A model generated the notes under the pieces. That model was given only the letters and a program-made list of their open reading frames with translations. It made no database searches and was not told the origin of the DNA. Shown here one piece after another: positions 1-8,133 of a stretch of 34,363 nt of DNA; positions within the stretch are counted from its first letter, which is position 1; each line of letters begins with the position of its first letter. The stretch covers positions 1 through 34,363 of the forward strand of contig CAVRZY010000299.1 in the NCBI GenBank assembly GCA_963725415.1, written 5' to 3'. Both the position numbers and the translations under genes were made by a program. Source of the stretch: CAVRZY01 sp963725415. Its GTDB lineage: Bacteria; Acidobacteriota; Terriglobia; Bryobacterales; Bryobacteraceae.

Positions 1-1
1 G

Positions 2-736
2 GACACGGTGCTGTTCCCCTCCCTGGCGGAAAGTCCAGTGCCGCTGACCAATTCGCGGGGGATCTTCAGCGCTTCGCTGGGCGAGTTTGCCGTGGCCTCG
101 ATTCTGTTCTTCGCCAAGGACCTTCGCCGGAGGGTTTTGAGCCAGGTAGCGGGGGTGTGGGATCCGGCGGATGTCGAGGACGTGGCGGGAAAAACCCTCG
201 GCATCGTAGGTTACGGCGACATAGGCCATGCCGTGGCGCGGCGCGCCCAGGCGCTGGGGATGAAGGTTCTCGGGGTGCGGCGCAGGCCCGAGCGGTGCGG
301 CGCCGAGGAGTGCGTAGGAGCGGTGTTTCCGCCCGAAGCTCGGCGAGAGGTGATGGCGGCGTCAGATTACGTGGTAGCGGCCCTGCCGTTGACCCTGGAG
401 ACCCGGGGGCTAATCGGTGAGGCGGAGTTGCGCGCCATGAAAAAGAGCGGCGTGCTCATCAATATCGGGCGCGGCCCGGCCATCGATGAGGCGGCGCTGG
501 TGCGGGCACTCCAGCAGGGCTGGATCCGCGGCGCTGCCCTGGACGTGTTCGAGCAGGAGCCGCTGCCGGCCGGACACCCCTTCTACCGCCTGGAAAACGT
601 GCTGCTCTCCCCCCACTGCGCGGACCACACGCCGGGCTGGAGGGAGCGGGCCATGGAGGTTTTTCTGGACAACTTCGAGCGGTTCCGTAAAGGGGAGCCG
701 CTGCGGAATGTGGTGGACAAAAGATTAGGGTATTGA
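2..736 (+). CDS. D-isomer specific 2-hydroxyacid dehydrogenase, 5'-truncated by the window edge
   Basis: NAD(P)-dependent dehydrogenase of the D-2-hydroxyacid family, interconverting 2-keto acids and D-2-hydroxy acids; the exact substrate cannot be told. The reading frame is open to the left edge, and the first visible residues correspond to the middle of the family, so roughly the first 80-90 residues lie outside. Visible hallmarks are the nucleotide-binding loop GYGDIG, the INIGRG segment carrying the catalytic Arg, FEQEPL with the catalytic Glu, and LSPHCAD with the catalytic His. A GTG at position 8 could be read as a start, but it lies inside conserved sequence and is probably internal. 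The stop sits 7 bases before the fucosidase start, so the two are probably co-transcribed. Confidence 0.9.
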   Translation, partial: DTVLFPSLAESPVPLTNSRGIFSASLGEFAVASILFFAKDLRRRVLSQVAGVWDPADVEDVAGKTLGIVGYGDIGHAVARRAQALGMKVLGVRRRPERCGAEECVGAVFPPEARREVMAASDYVVAALPLTLETRGLIGEAELRAMKKSGVLINIGRGPAIDEAALVRALQQGWIRGAALDVFEQEPLPAGHPFYRLENVLLSPHCADHTPGWRERAMEVFLDNFERFRKGEPLRNVVDKRLGY

Positions 737-743
737 GGAATCT

Positions 744-2027
744 ATGAGAGTGCGAAGGCTGTTGCTGATTTGCGCGTTTGCTTTGGCCGCCTCGGCCCAG
801 ACCTACAAACCGTCGCCGGAGAATCTGAAAGCGCGGCAATGGTTTCAGGATGCCAAGTTCGGCCTGTTCGTACACTGGGGCGTCTACAGCGTGCTGGGGG
901 ACGGCGAGTGGGTGATGAACAACCGGAAGATTCCCATTTCGGAATACGAGAAGCTCGCGCCGCGGTTCAACCCCACCGAATTCGACCCGGCCGAGTGGGT
1001 GTCGCTGGTGAAGGAAGCGGGGATGAAATACATCACCATCACCAGCAAGCACCACGACGGTTTTGCGATGTGGGGCACCAAGCAGGGCCCCTGGAACATC
1101 GTGGACGCGACCCCGTACAAGAAGGATGTCATCAAGATGCTGGCCGAAGAGTGCCGCAAGCAAGGCATCAAACTGTTCCTGTACCATTCGCAGCTCGACT
1201 GGCATCACCCCGATTACTACCCGCGCGGGCGGACGGGGCTCACCGCCGGGCGGCTGGAGAGGGGCGACTTTAACCGCTACCTCGATTACATGGACAGCCA
1301 GCTTCGGGAACTGCTGACCAACTACGGGGAGCTCGGCGGGATCTGGTTCGACGGCTGGTGGGACAAGCCCAATGCGGAGTGGCGGCTCCAGAAAACCTAT
1401 TCGCTGATTCACAGCCTCCAGCCGGCGGCCCTGATCGGGAGCAACCATCACCGCAAGCCGTTCGACGGGGAAGATTTCCAGATGTTCGAGAAGGACCTGC
1501 CCGGGCAGAACACGGCGGGGTTCAATGCCGAGTCCGAGATCGGGCGACTGCCGCTGGAGACCTGCGATACGATCAACCGGGCGTGGGGTTACAACAGCAG
1601 CGACACCCGCTACAAGAGCGTGCCAGAGCTGATCCGGTACCTGGTGCGGGCGGCAGGCCACAACGCGAATTTTCTGCTGAACGTCGGGCCGATGCCGAAT
1701 GGGAAGATCCAGCCGGAATTTGTCGAGCGGCTGCGCGGGATCGGGCAGTGGATGGCGAAGAACGGGGAATCGGTCTACGGGACGCGCGGCGGGCCCATCC
1801 CGCCCAGGCCCTGGGGCGCGATGACGCAGAAGGGCGGCAAGATCTACGTGCACGTCCTGGATTGGCCCGACGAGCTGCTGGCGCTGCCGCAGCTTCCGGC
1901 CATCAAGAGCGCCAAGCTGTTGTCCAGCGGCGCTAGCGTCGAGGCGATCAAAGTGAAGGGCGGCCTGGTGCTGCGCCTGCCGCAGGCGGGTCGCGATCCG
2001 GTGGATACGATCGTGGTTTTGGAGTAG
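744..2027 (+). CDS. Secreted alpha-L-fucosidase, GH29
   Basis: Retaining glycosidase releasing terminal L-fucose, probably in the periplasm or outside the cell. The 427-residue product opens with a short signal peptide (MRVRRLLLICAFALAASAQ). GH29 landmarks follow: KFGLFVHWGVYS near residues 38-49, TSKHHDGFAMW near 99-109, and GGIWFDGWW, in which Asp203 is the expected catalytic nucleophile. The C-terminal part is a small beta domain. Start: the ATG at 744 follows a GAGG at 735-738 that overlaps the stop of the upstream dehydrogenase, so translation is probably coupled. The pairing suggests catabolism of fucose-containing glycans and oxidation of the released sugar or acid, which is an inference from neighbourhood only. 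Confidence 0.93.
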   Translation: MRVRRLLLICAFALAASAQTYKPSPENLKARQWFQDAKFGLFVHWGVYSVLGDGEWVMNNRKIPISEYEKLAPRFNPTEFDPAEWVSLVKEAGMKYITITSKHHDGFAMWGTKQGPWNIVDATPYKKDVIKMLAEECRKQGIKLFLYHSQLDWHHPDYYPRGRTGLTAGRLERGDFNRYLDYMDSQLRELLTNYGELGGIWFDGWWDKPNAEWRLQKTYSLIHSLQPAALIGSNHHRKPFDGEDFQMFEKDLPGQNTAGFNAESEIGRLPLETCDTINRAWGYNSSDTRYKSVPELIRYLVRAAGHNANFLLNVGPMPNGKIQPEFVERLRGIGQWMAKNGESVYGTRGGPIPPRPWGAMTQKGGKIYVHVLDWPDELLALPQLPAIKSAKLLSSGASVEAIKVKGGLVLRLPQAGRDPVDTIVVLE

Positions 2028-2028
2028 G

Positions 2029-2067
2029 AACAGGCCTCCGGCCGGTTCTGCCGCCCGTAGGGCGGCC
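2029..2067 (+). repeat. Left arm of the inverted repeat flanking the REP-type transposase
   Basis: A 39-base sequence starting aacaggcctccggccggtt. It matches the reverse complement of 2638-2676 at 34 of 39 positions; the first 19 bases and the last 9 are identical. It contains its own small hairpin, ccgccc-gta-gggcgg. It begins two bases after the fucosidase stop and ends six bases before the transposase start, so it probably also forms a structure at the fucosidase mRNA 3' end. Confidence 0.85.
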
Positions 2068-2073
2068 TTCTCA

Positions 2074-2634
2074 ATGTCCGCGTACTACGAACGACGTCTG
2101 CCTCATTGGCAACCGGAGGGAGCGGCGTTATTCGTCACCCGGCGCTTGCACGGCTCCCTCCCGACCGGCTGGGTGCCCCCGGCGCCCGAAACAGCGCAAA
2201 AGCTCGAGCCTGGAAAGGCATTTGTAGCAGTGGATCGTTGCCTGGACAAGGCCACAAGCGGACCGCTGTGGCTGAAAGACCCACGCATCGCTCGACTCGT
2301 GGTTGACTCGCTGCACTATGGAGAAATAGAGCTCAAGCTGTACGATTTGCGGGCCTGGGTGGTGATGGCAAATCACGTCCACGTGCTCTGGCAGCCGCAC
2401 GGCGAGTTGTACCGGATCACCACAGCCCTGAAGACCTACACCGCCCGAGAGGCCAACTTGATACTGGGGAGAACAGGGAAGCCCTTCTGGCAGGAGGAAT
2501 CGTACGATCATTGGGTCCGCGACAAGGACGAGGCGGAACGGATCGTGAGGTATATTGAATGGAACCCGGTGAAAGCCGGGCTGGTGGAAAGAGTCGAGGA
2601 CTGGCCGTGGTCCAGCGCCGGGATTGTCGTTTGA
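2074..2634 (+). CDS. REP-associated tyrosine transposase (Y1/HUH, IS200-like, RAYT)
   Basis: Single-strand DNA nuclease of the Y1 HUH superfamily, 186 residues. RAYTs bind and cleave REP-like palindromes and are often single domesticated chromosomal genes. The metal-binding HUH motif is NHVHVLW with His101 and His103. The likely nucleophile is Tyr144 in the segment EESYDHWVR. The C-terminal signature YIEWNPVKAGLV followed by WPWSS is typical of this family. The ATG at 2074 lies just inside a 39-bp inverted repeat enclosing the gene (2029-2067 and 2638-2676), which are the expected kind of target palindromes. The frame is intact with no missing motif, so the protein could be active. It interrupts the interval between the fucosidase and the tricorn protease. 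Confidence 0.92.
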   Translation: MSAYYERRLPHWQPEGAALFVTRRLHGSLPTGWVPPAPETAQKLEPGKAFVAVDRCLDKATSGPLWLKDPRIARLVVDSLHYGEIELKLYDLRAWVVMANHVHVLWQPHGELYRITTALKTYTAREANLILGRTGKPFWQEESYDHWVRDKDEAERIVRYIEWNPVKAGLVERVEDWPWSSAGIVV

Positions 2635-2637
2635 GTC

Positions 2638-2676
2638 GGCCGCCCTTTCGACGGCACAACCGGCCGGAGGCCTGTT
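2638..2676 (-). repeat. Right arm of the inverted repeat flanking the REP-type transposase
   Basis: Reverse complement matches 2029-2067 at 34 of 39 bases. The arm starts three bases after the transposase stop and lies 25 bases upstream of the tricorn protease start, so it occupies that gene's leader. The mismatches are one base at repeat position 20 and four bases within positions 26-30, that is, in the arm/loop of the inner hairpin. Confidence 0.85.
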
Positions 2677-2701
2677 GCTACTGAGGAGTCAGCCGAAAAT
2701 C

Positions 2702-3676
2702 ATGAAATCAATCGGAACAATTGCGCTGTTGGTGTGTTCGGGGGCGGGCTTCCCCCAGGCGGAGAAGCCGCCGCTGTTGCAGCGTCCGACCTTGAGCCGG
2801 ACGCAGATTGTGTTCAGTTATGCCGGTGACCTGTGGATTGTGGGCCGGGATGGCGGGGAGGCGCGGCAGTTGACCACGGGGGCGGGGATCGAAACAGACC
2901 CGCTGTTTTCGCCCGATGGAACGCTGATCGCCTTCACGGGGGAGTATGAGGGCAACCAGGATGTTTACGTCGTTCCCGCAGCGGGCGGCGTGCCGCGCCG
3001 GCTGACGTACCATCCTGGGCCGGACGTGGTGGTGGGCTGGACGCGGGACGGCAAGCAGGTGCTCTTCCGTTCCTACCGCAACAGCTACTTGCGCTTCGGC
3101 CGGCTGTTCACGATGCCGGTCGAGGGGAGTTTCCCGACTGAGGTCCCGTTGCCCATGGCCGAAGAGGCATCCTATTCGCCGGACGGTTCCCGGCTGGCCT
3201 ACCTGCCGCTAGCGCGCGCTTTCGAAACCTGGAAGCGCTACCGCGGCGGCAGAACCACGGCTATCTGGATTGCCGACCTCTCCGATTCGCGGATCGAGAA
3301 GATCCCGCGCGACAACTCGAACGATTTCTGTCCGATGTGGGTGGACAACCAGGTCTATTTCCTCTCGGATCGGAACGGGCCAGTGACGCTGTTCGCTTAC
3401 GATACCGTCAGCAAGAAAGTGAGGGAACTGATTCGGAACACCGGGCTGGACATCAAGTCAGCCTCGGCCGGGCCAGGAGCGATCGTTTACGAGCAGTTCG
3501 GCTCGATCAACCTGTTCGACTTGAAGTCGGGCAAGACGCGGAAGCTGGATATCCAGGTGGCCGCTGACCTGCCGGCGACGCGGCCTACTTTCGAAAGGGC
3601 CGCCAATCGCATCAACGCGGCCATGCTGTCGCCGACGGAGCCCGGGCGGTGTTTGGGGCGCGGGGCGAGATCCTAA
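2702..3676 (+). CDS. Tricorn-like S41 protease, N-terminal propeller part (frameshifted)
   Basis: First part of a large periplasmic tricorn-type peptidase. The ATG at 2702 gives a signal peptide (MKSIGTIALLVCSGAGFPQA) and is preferred over the longer frame opening at 2624, which overlaps the transposase. WD40/PD40-type propeller repeats follow, with FSPDGTLIAFTG and YSPDGSRLAYL blocks. The frame runs off course after MLSPT: the bases acggag at 3635-3640 appear to lack one G. Restoring it joins this frame to the one at 3649 and gives a continuous protein of about 1093 residues, the usual size for acidobacterial members. The frame then ends artificially at 3676. This may be a sequencing error or a genuine lesion. 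Confidence 0.85.
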   Translation: MKSIGTIALLVCSGAGFPQAEKPPLLQRPTLSRTQIVFSYAGDLWIVGRDGGEARQLTTGAGIETDPLFSPDGTLIAFTGEYEGNQDVYVVPAAGGVPRRLTYHPGPDVVVGWTRDGKQVLFRSYRNSYLRFGRLFTMPVEGSFPTEVPLPMAEEASYSPDGSRLAYLPLARAFETWKRYRGGRTTAIWIADLSDSRIEKIPRDNSNDFCPMWVDNQVYFLSDRNGPVTLFAYDTVSKKVRELIRNTGLDIKSASAGPGAIVYEQFGSINLFDLKSGKTRKLDIQVAADLPATRPTFERAANRINAAMLSPTEPGRCLGRGARS

Positions 3677-5982
3677 CTGTGCCGGCGGAAAAGGGAGACA
3701 TACGCAATTTGACGAACACGCCCGGGGTGGCGGAGCGCTATCCGGCCTGGTCGCCGGACGGGAAGCGGATTGCGTATTTCTCGGATGAATCCGGCGAGTA
3801 CGCTTTGCACCTGTGCGCGCAGAACGGCTTGGGCGAGGTGGAGAAGATCAACCTGGGCAATCCGCCGTCCTTTTATTACCGGCCCATGTGGTCGCCGGAC
3901 AACAAGAAGATCGCCTACACGGACAAGGGGCTCGGGGTGTGGTACGTGGACCTGGCGAAGAAGACGCCGGTGCGTGTGGACACCGACACCTACGACACCC
4001 CGGAGCGGGTGCTCAATCCGGTCTGGTCGCCGGACAGCCGCTGGCTGGCTTACACCAAACAGCTCAAGAACCATATGCGCGCGGTCTTTGTGTACTCGCT
4101 GGAAGAGGGCAAGGCTCATCAGCTCACCGACGGCATGAGCGACGCACGGTATGCGGACTTCGACAAGAACGGCGAACGGCTGTATTTCACAGCCAGCACG
4201 GATGTCGGTCCGACCACTGGCTGGCTGGATATGTCGAGCATCAATCGGCCGGTGAGCCGCAGCGTTTACGTGATCGTGCTGCGCAAGGACCTGGCCTCGC
4301 CGCTGGCCCCGGAGAGCGATGAGGAGAAACCGGAGGAGGCCAAGAAAGCGGAAGAGTCCAAGAAGGGTGCGGAGAAGGCGGGTGAGGCGAAGGCGGCGGA
4401 GAAGAAAGAGGCAGTTTCGGTACGAATCGATCTGGAGAACATCAGCCAGCGCATCCTGGCGCTGCCGATTCCGGCGCACAACTACGTCAATCTAGCGGCG
4501 GGCAAGACAGGCGTGCTCTTCCTGGCAGAAAGCGATCCGGTAGCAGGCCGCTTCGGTCCTCCCAATCTGACCCTACACAAATTCGACCTCAAGACCCGCA
4601 AGACCGAGAAGTACTTGGAGGGGATTAGAGACTTCGACGTTTCTTTCAACGGCGAGAAGCTGCTGTACTGGAAAGGCGAGCAGTGGGCCATCAGCTCGAC
4701 GGGCCAGCCGCCCAAGCCGGGGGAGGGCGTTCTCAAGCTGGATGCGATGCAGGTCCGGGTGGACCCGCGCGCGGAGTGGAAGCAGATGTACCACGAGGTG
4801 TGGCGCATCCAGCGCGACTTCTTCTACGATCCCGGAGCGCACGGATTGGACCTGAAAGCGGCGGAAGCGAAGTACGCGCCGTACCTGGAGCGGCTGGGGA
4901 GCCGGGCCGATCTGAACTACCTGTTTGCGGAGATGCTGGGCGAGATGTCGGTGGGTCACATGCGCGCCGGGGGCGGCGCGCTGCCGGAGATCAAGCGGGT
5001 GCGGGGCGGGCTGCTGGGCGCCGACTACAGCCTCGAGAACGGACGGCACCGATTCGCGCGGGTGTACAACGGCGAGAACTGGAATCCCGAGCTGCGGGCG
5101 CCTCTGACGCAACCGGGCGTCAACGTGGTGGCGGGCGAATACCTGCTGGCGGTGAACGGGCGGGACCTGCGCGCCTCAGACAACATCTACAGCTTTTTCG
5201 AGGAGACGGCGGGGAAATCCGTCCTGCTGAAGGTGGGTCCCGACCCCACGGGGACGAACTCGCGCGAGGTCACCGTGGTGCCGCTTGAAAGCGAATCCAA
5301 CTTGCGCCACCTGGCCTGGATCGAGGACAACCGGCGACAGGTGGACAAGCTAAGCGGGGGTCGGCTGGCCTACGTCTACCTGCCCAACACGTCCACTGCG
5401 GGGCTGACCAACTTCAACCGCTACTACTTCGCGCAGGTGGACAAGCAGGGCGCCGTGATCGACGAGCGCTTCAACGGCGGCGGCTCGATTGCCGACTACA
5501 TCATCGACTACATGCGACGCCCGCTGTGGAATTACTTCAGCACGCGAGACGGCGCGGATTTCACCACGCCGGTGGGATCGATCTTCGGGCCCAAGGCCAT
5601 GATCATCAACGAGTACGCCGGCAGCGGCGGCGACGCCATGCCCTGGCTGTTCCGCAAGGCCCGCATCGGCCCGCTGGTGGGGAAGCGGACCTGGGGAGGG
5701 CTGGTGGGCGTCTTCGGTTTTCCGCAGTTGATCGACGGCGGCTTCGTGACCGCGCCCAACCTGGCCTTCTACAACACGGAAGGGCAATGGGACGTGGAGA
5801 ACCGCGGGGTGGCGCCGGACGTCGAGGTGGACTTCGACCCGCAGGCCGTGCGCGCGGGCCACGACCCCCAACTGGAGAGGGCGGTTCAGGTGGTTCTGGA
5901 GGCGCTCCAGAAGAACCCGCCTCCGGTGCACAAGAAACCGGCCTACCCGAACTATCATCAGACCGGACCCGCCGGGAAGTAG
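3649..5982 (+). CDS. Tricorn-like S41 protease, second propeller, PDZ and catalytic domains (frameshifted 3' part)
   Basis: Continuation of the protease begun at 2702, read in another frame after a one-base loss near 3637. It starts with the second half of the propeller (AWSPDGKRIAYFSDESGEY, VWSPDSRWLAYT). A lysine/glutamate-rich linker follows at about residues 223-256 of this frame, then a PDZ-like region and the S41 catalytic core. By analogy with archaeal tricorn, the active site is His437 in SVGHM, Ser659 in AGSGGDAMPW and Glu717 in VENRGVAPD; all are present. Tricorn-type enzymes degrade peptides into short fragments, and bacterial secreted forms presumably act on extracytoplasmic peptides. 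The GTG at 3649 is only where the open frame begins and is not a credible natural start. Confidence 0.88.
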   Translation: MFGARGEILTVPAEKGDIRNLTNTPGVAERYPAWSPDGKRIAYFSDESGEYALHLCAQNGLGEVEKINLGNPPSFYYRPMWSPDNKKIAYTDKGLGVWYVDLAKKTPVRVDTDTYDTPERVLNPVWSPDSRWLAYTKQLKNHMRAVFVYSLEEGKAHQLTDGMSDARYADFDKNGERLYFTASTDVGPTTGWLDMSSINRPVSRSVYVIVLRKDLASPLAPESDEEKPEEAKKAEESKKGAEKAGEAKAAEKKEAVSVRIDLENISQRILALPIPAHNYVNLAAGKTGVLFLAESDPVAGRFGPPNLTLHKFDLKTRKTEKYLEGIRDFDVSFNGEKLLYWKGEQWAISSTGQPPKPGEGVLKLDAMQVRVDPRAEWKQMYHEVWRIQRDFFYDPGAHGLDLKAAEAKYAPYLERLGSRADLNYLFAEMLGEMSVGHMRAGGGALPEIKRVRGGLLGADYSLENGRHRFARVYNGENWNPELRAPLTQPGVNVVAGEYLLAVNGRDLRASDNIYSFFEETAGKSVLLKVGPDPTGTNSREVTVVPLESESNLRHLAWIEDNRRQVDKLSGGRLAYVYLPNTSTAGLTNFNRYYFAQVDKQGAVIDERFNGGGSIADYIIDYMRRPLWNYFSTRDGADFTTPVGSIFGPKAMIINEYAGSGGDAMPWLFRKARIGPLVGKRTWGGLVGVFGFPQLIDGGFVTAPNLAFYNTEGQWDVENRGVAPDVEVDFDPQAVRAGHDPQLERAVQVVLEALQKNPPPVHKKPAYPNYHQTGPAGK

Positions 5983-6002
5983 AACCCCGTCGCCTGCGCA
6001 AA

Positions 6003-6143
6003 ACCCAGTTTCTCTGAGCGGGCCAATGCGGGAACGGTAATTCGGGTACAGGCCACGAATTTCGCGAAAGCGGCGAAATTCGCGCCAGTCCCCGAATCAC
6101 GCCGATTGCGGAGTTCGCCGCTGGGAAACTGGTGGAGGGCAAG
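6003..6143. repeat. Dispersed MITE-like repeat, copy 1
   Basis: About 140 bases nearly identical to 10754-10893. The shared core runs from cagtttc through gagcggg and taattcgggtacaggcc to ccccgaat. Inside is a nested dyad: outer arms taattcggg and the imperfect cccgaatca, inner arms cgaatttcgc and gcgaaattcg around a seven-base loop. The right end, gaaactggtggagggcaag at 6125-6143, is the counterpart of the terminal inverted repeat seen in copy 2; the left terminal repeat is degraded here. The right part lies within the 3' end of plsC and supplies its last 15 or so codons and stop. The tricorn and plsC genes converge on this element. Confidence 0.85.
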
Positions 6144-6852
6144 CTGTCAGCGCCACGACCCGCTCGCGGAGCTGGCGTGTGAGGTGTTTGTGGTCGCGCA
6201 GGGTGAGATTGGAAGTGGGGATGGGCCGGCCAATCCGGAGCACTACCGGGCCGCCTCGGACGATGATCGAGCCCATGGGCAGGACCTGGCGCGTCCCGGC
6301 GATGCCGACCGGCACGGCGGGCACGCCGGCCTTGATGGCGATGTAGGCCGCTCCTTCTTTGAACTCGCGCAATTGGGCCGGGGAGCGCCCGCCCTCCGGA
6401 AAGACCAGCACCGAGATTCCTCGCTCCCGGACAATGCGCGCCGACTCAGCCAGGGTCTTCAAGGAGGCGCGGGCATCGCCGCGGTACACCGGGATGTGGC
6501 CGGCACGCTTCAGGTGAAAGCCGATGAAGGGGATCTTGTAGAGGCCTTTCTTGGCCAGGAAGCGGAACTGGACCGGGATGTGCGCCATAGCCAGCGGCGT
6601 ATCCATGAAGCTCAGGTGATTGGAAACGAAGACGTAGCTGCCCTGGGCGGAAATGTTCTCCAAGCCCTCGACGCGCACCCTGACTCCGGCGATGGCCAGC
6701 AGGAGGCGCCCCCACACCCGCGCCACGCGGTGCTGAGGCCGGCCGGTGGAATCGAACAGGGAGGTCACCAGGGAAATTGTGCTCAGGACGATAGTCGAGA
6801 GGGCGATCAACGGGTCGGTGATCAGCAGCGCGCGAAGATAGGCCAGCAACAT
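6097..6852 (-). CDS. plsC: 1-acyl-sn-glycerol-3-phosphate acyltransferase
   Basis: Membrane-associated acyltransferase converting lysophosphatidate to phosphatidate in phospholipid synthesis, 251 residues. There is a hydrophobic N-terminus at about residues 7-32. The catalytic HX4D motif is His79 to Asp84 in SNHLSFMD, and the glycerol-phosphate-binding FPEGGRS motif is at 151-157. The start is 12 bases after the folC stop, and this is the last gene of a four-gene minus-strand run (oxidoreductase, permease, folC, plsC). The final 15 or so residues, from ACPPP to the stop, are encoded by a dispersed repeat also present at 10745-10893, so the original C-terminus has been replaced or extended. 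All catalytic motifs are upstream of that junction. Confidence 0.92.
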   Translation of the reverse strand: MLLAYLRALLITDPLIALSTIVLSTISLVTSLFDSTGRPQHRVARVWGRLLLAIAGVRVRVEGLENISAQGSYVFVSNHLSFMDTPLAMAHIPVQFRFLAKKGLYKIPFIGFHLKRAGHIPVYRGDARASLKTLAESARIVRERGISVLVFPEGGRSPAQLREFKEGAAYIAIKAGVPAVPVGIAGTRQVLPMGSIIVRGGPVVLRIGRPIPTSNLTLRDHKHLTRQLRERVVALTACPPPVSQRRTPQSA

Positions 6853-6864
6853 AGGGTGGATTGA

Positions 6865-8133
6865 CTATTTTACGAGGAGTGCGCGTGCTTCGCCTACCAG
6901 AAACAGCGAGCCGCTGATGAAAACCACGTCCTCGGGCGCGGCTTCTTTGAGAATCTCCAGCGCGCCGGCGAGGCGGGCGGCGGTCCGTAGGCGCGGGTGA
7001 TCGACCATGTCGCGGATAAGCTCCGGGCGGACGGCGCGGGCCTGGTCGGGCGCCGTCAGGATGACCTGATCTGCCAACGGAAACAAGATGGCGGCCATCT
7101 CTGAGACAGCCTTGTCGCGCATGGCGCCATAGATCAGCCAGACACGGCAGCCTCTATAGAAGCGCTCGATGTAGGCGGCCAAAGCCCGCGCGCCGGCGGG
7201 GTTGTGGGCGCCGTCGAGAATGATTTCGGGTGCGGTCGAGAGGCGCTCGAGCCGGCCGGGCCAGCGCGCCTGGCGAACTCCTTCACGGATGACCTCGGGC
7301 GGACATCCCAGCGCGTCCAGCGCCGTCAGCGCAGTCAGTGCGTTCGCAACCTGGTGCTCGCCAGGCAGCGGGCACTCGATGCAGATCTCGGCTGGCCCGA
7401 CGGCCCGAAAGCGGCTGCCCCAGCGATGAAGAGCCACGTCCTCCGCCTTCCAGCGCGAGCTCCGGATGGGCTTGATGCCCAGGGCTGCGGCGCAGGAATC
7501 CAGGGTCGCCGCCACTTCCGGCCTCTGCTCGGCGAACACGACGGGCACGCCGGGCTTGAAAATGCCAGCCTTCTCTGCGGTGATGGCTTCGAGGCTCTTG
7601 CCGAGATAGGTTTCGTGGTCGAAATCGACCGGAGTGATGACGCACAGTTGCGGGGTGACCACGTTGGTGGCGTCAAGCCGTCCGCCCAGGCCGACTTCGA
7701 GCACGGCGGTTTTCACAGCGAAGTCCCGGAACAGGACGAAGGCCATGGCGGTGACGGTCTCGAAGTAGGTGGGGTGTTCCTCGATGACACCGTCGCGCAG
7801 CAGTTGCTCAGCCGCCTGGTGGACGCGGTCGAAGGCCGAGACGAACTGCTCAGCGGTGACGGGCCTCCCGCCGATCTGTATGCGCTCGGTGGGCTCGATC
7901 AGGTGCGGGGAAGTGTAGAGTGCGGTGCGCAGGCCTGCGGCGCGCAGCCCGGATTCGATCATGGCGCAGGTCGAGCCTTTGCCGTTGGTGCCGGCCACGT
8001 GTACGAAGCGGCCGGCGCGATGCGGACTGCCGAGGGCCTGGACCAGCGCCGCCATGCGCTCGAGCCCCAGCCTGGAGGACCTGGTCTCGTTGCCGAGCGA
8101 GTAGAGGAACCGGACGGAATCCGGGTAGTTCAT
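6865..8133 (-). CDS. folC: Bifunctional folylpolyglutamate synthase / dihydrofolate synthase
   Basis: Cytoplasmic Mur-ligase-like enzyme adding glutamate to dihydropteroate and folates, 422 residues, normal for the family. The ATP-binding loop is AGTNGKGST (residues 47-55). The signature EVGLGGRLDATNVV follows, then the omega-loop/His region FDHETYLGKS and the C-terminal glutamate-ligase motif LDGAHNPAGARAL. The ATG at 8133 overlaps the stop of the upstream permease as ATGA, so translation is probably coupled. A housekeeping gene placed behind a permease and an oxidoreductase suggests a shared transcript rather than a shared pathway. Confidence 0.95.
   Translation of the reverse strand: MNYPDSVRFLYSLGNETRSSRLGLERMAALVQALGSPHRAGRFVHVAGTNGKGSTCAMIESGLRAAGLRTALYTSPHLIEPTERIQIGGRPVTAEQFVSAFDRVHQAAEQLLRDGVIEEHPTYFETVTAMAFVLFRDFAVKTAVLEVGLGGRLDATNVVTPQLCVITPVDFDHETYLGKSLEAITAEKAGIFKPGVPVVFAEQRPEVAATLDSCAAALGIKPIRSSRWKAEDVALHRWGSRFRAVGPAEICIECPLPGEHQVANALTALTALDALGCPPEVIREGVRQARWPGRLERLSTAPEIILDGAHNPAGARALAAYIERFYRGCRVWLIYGAMRDKAVSEMAAILFPLADQVILTAPDQARAVRPELIRDMVDHPRLRTAARLAGALEILKEAAPEDVVFISGSLFLVGEARALLVK

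Noticed and set aside
459..1853. Long minus-strand frame opposite the dehydrogenase and fucosidase
   Set aside because: Shadow of strongly coding plus-strand genes; no start site or family motif.
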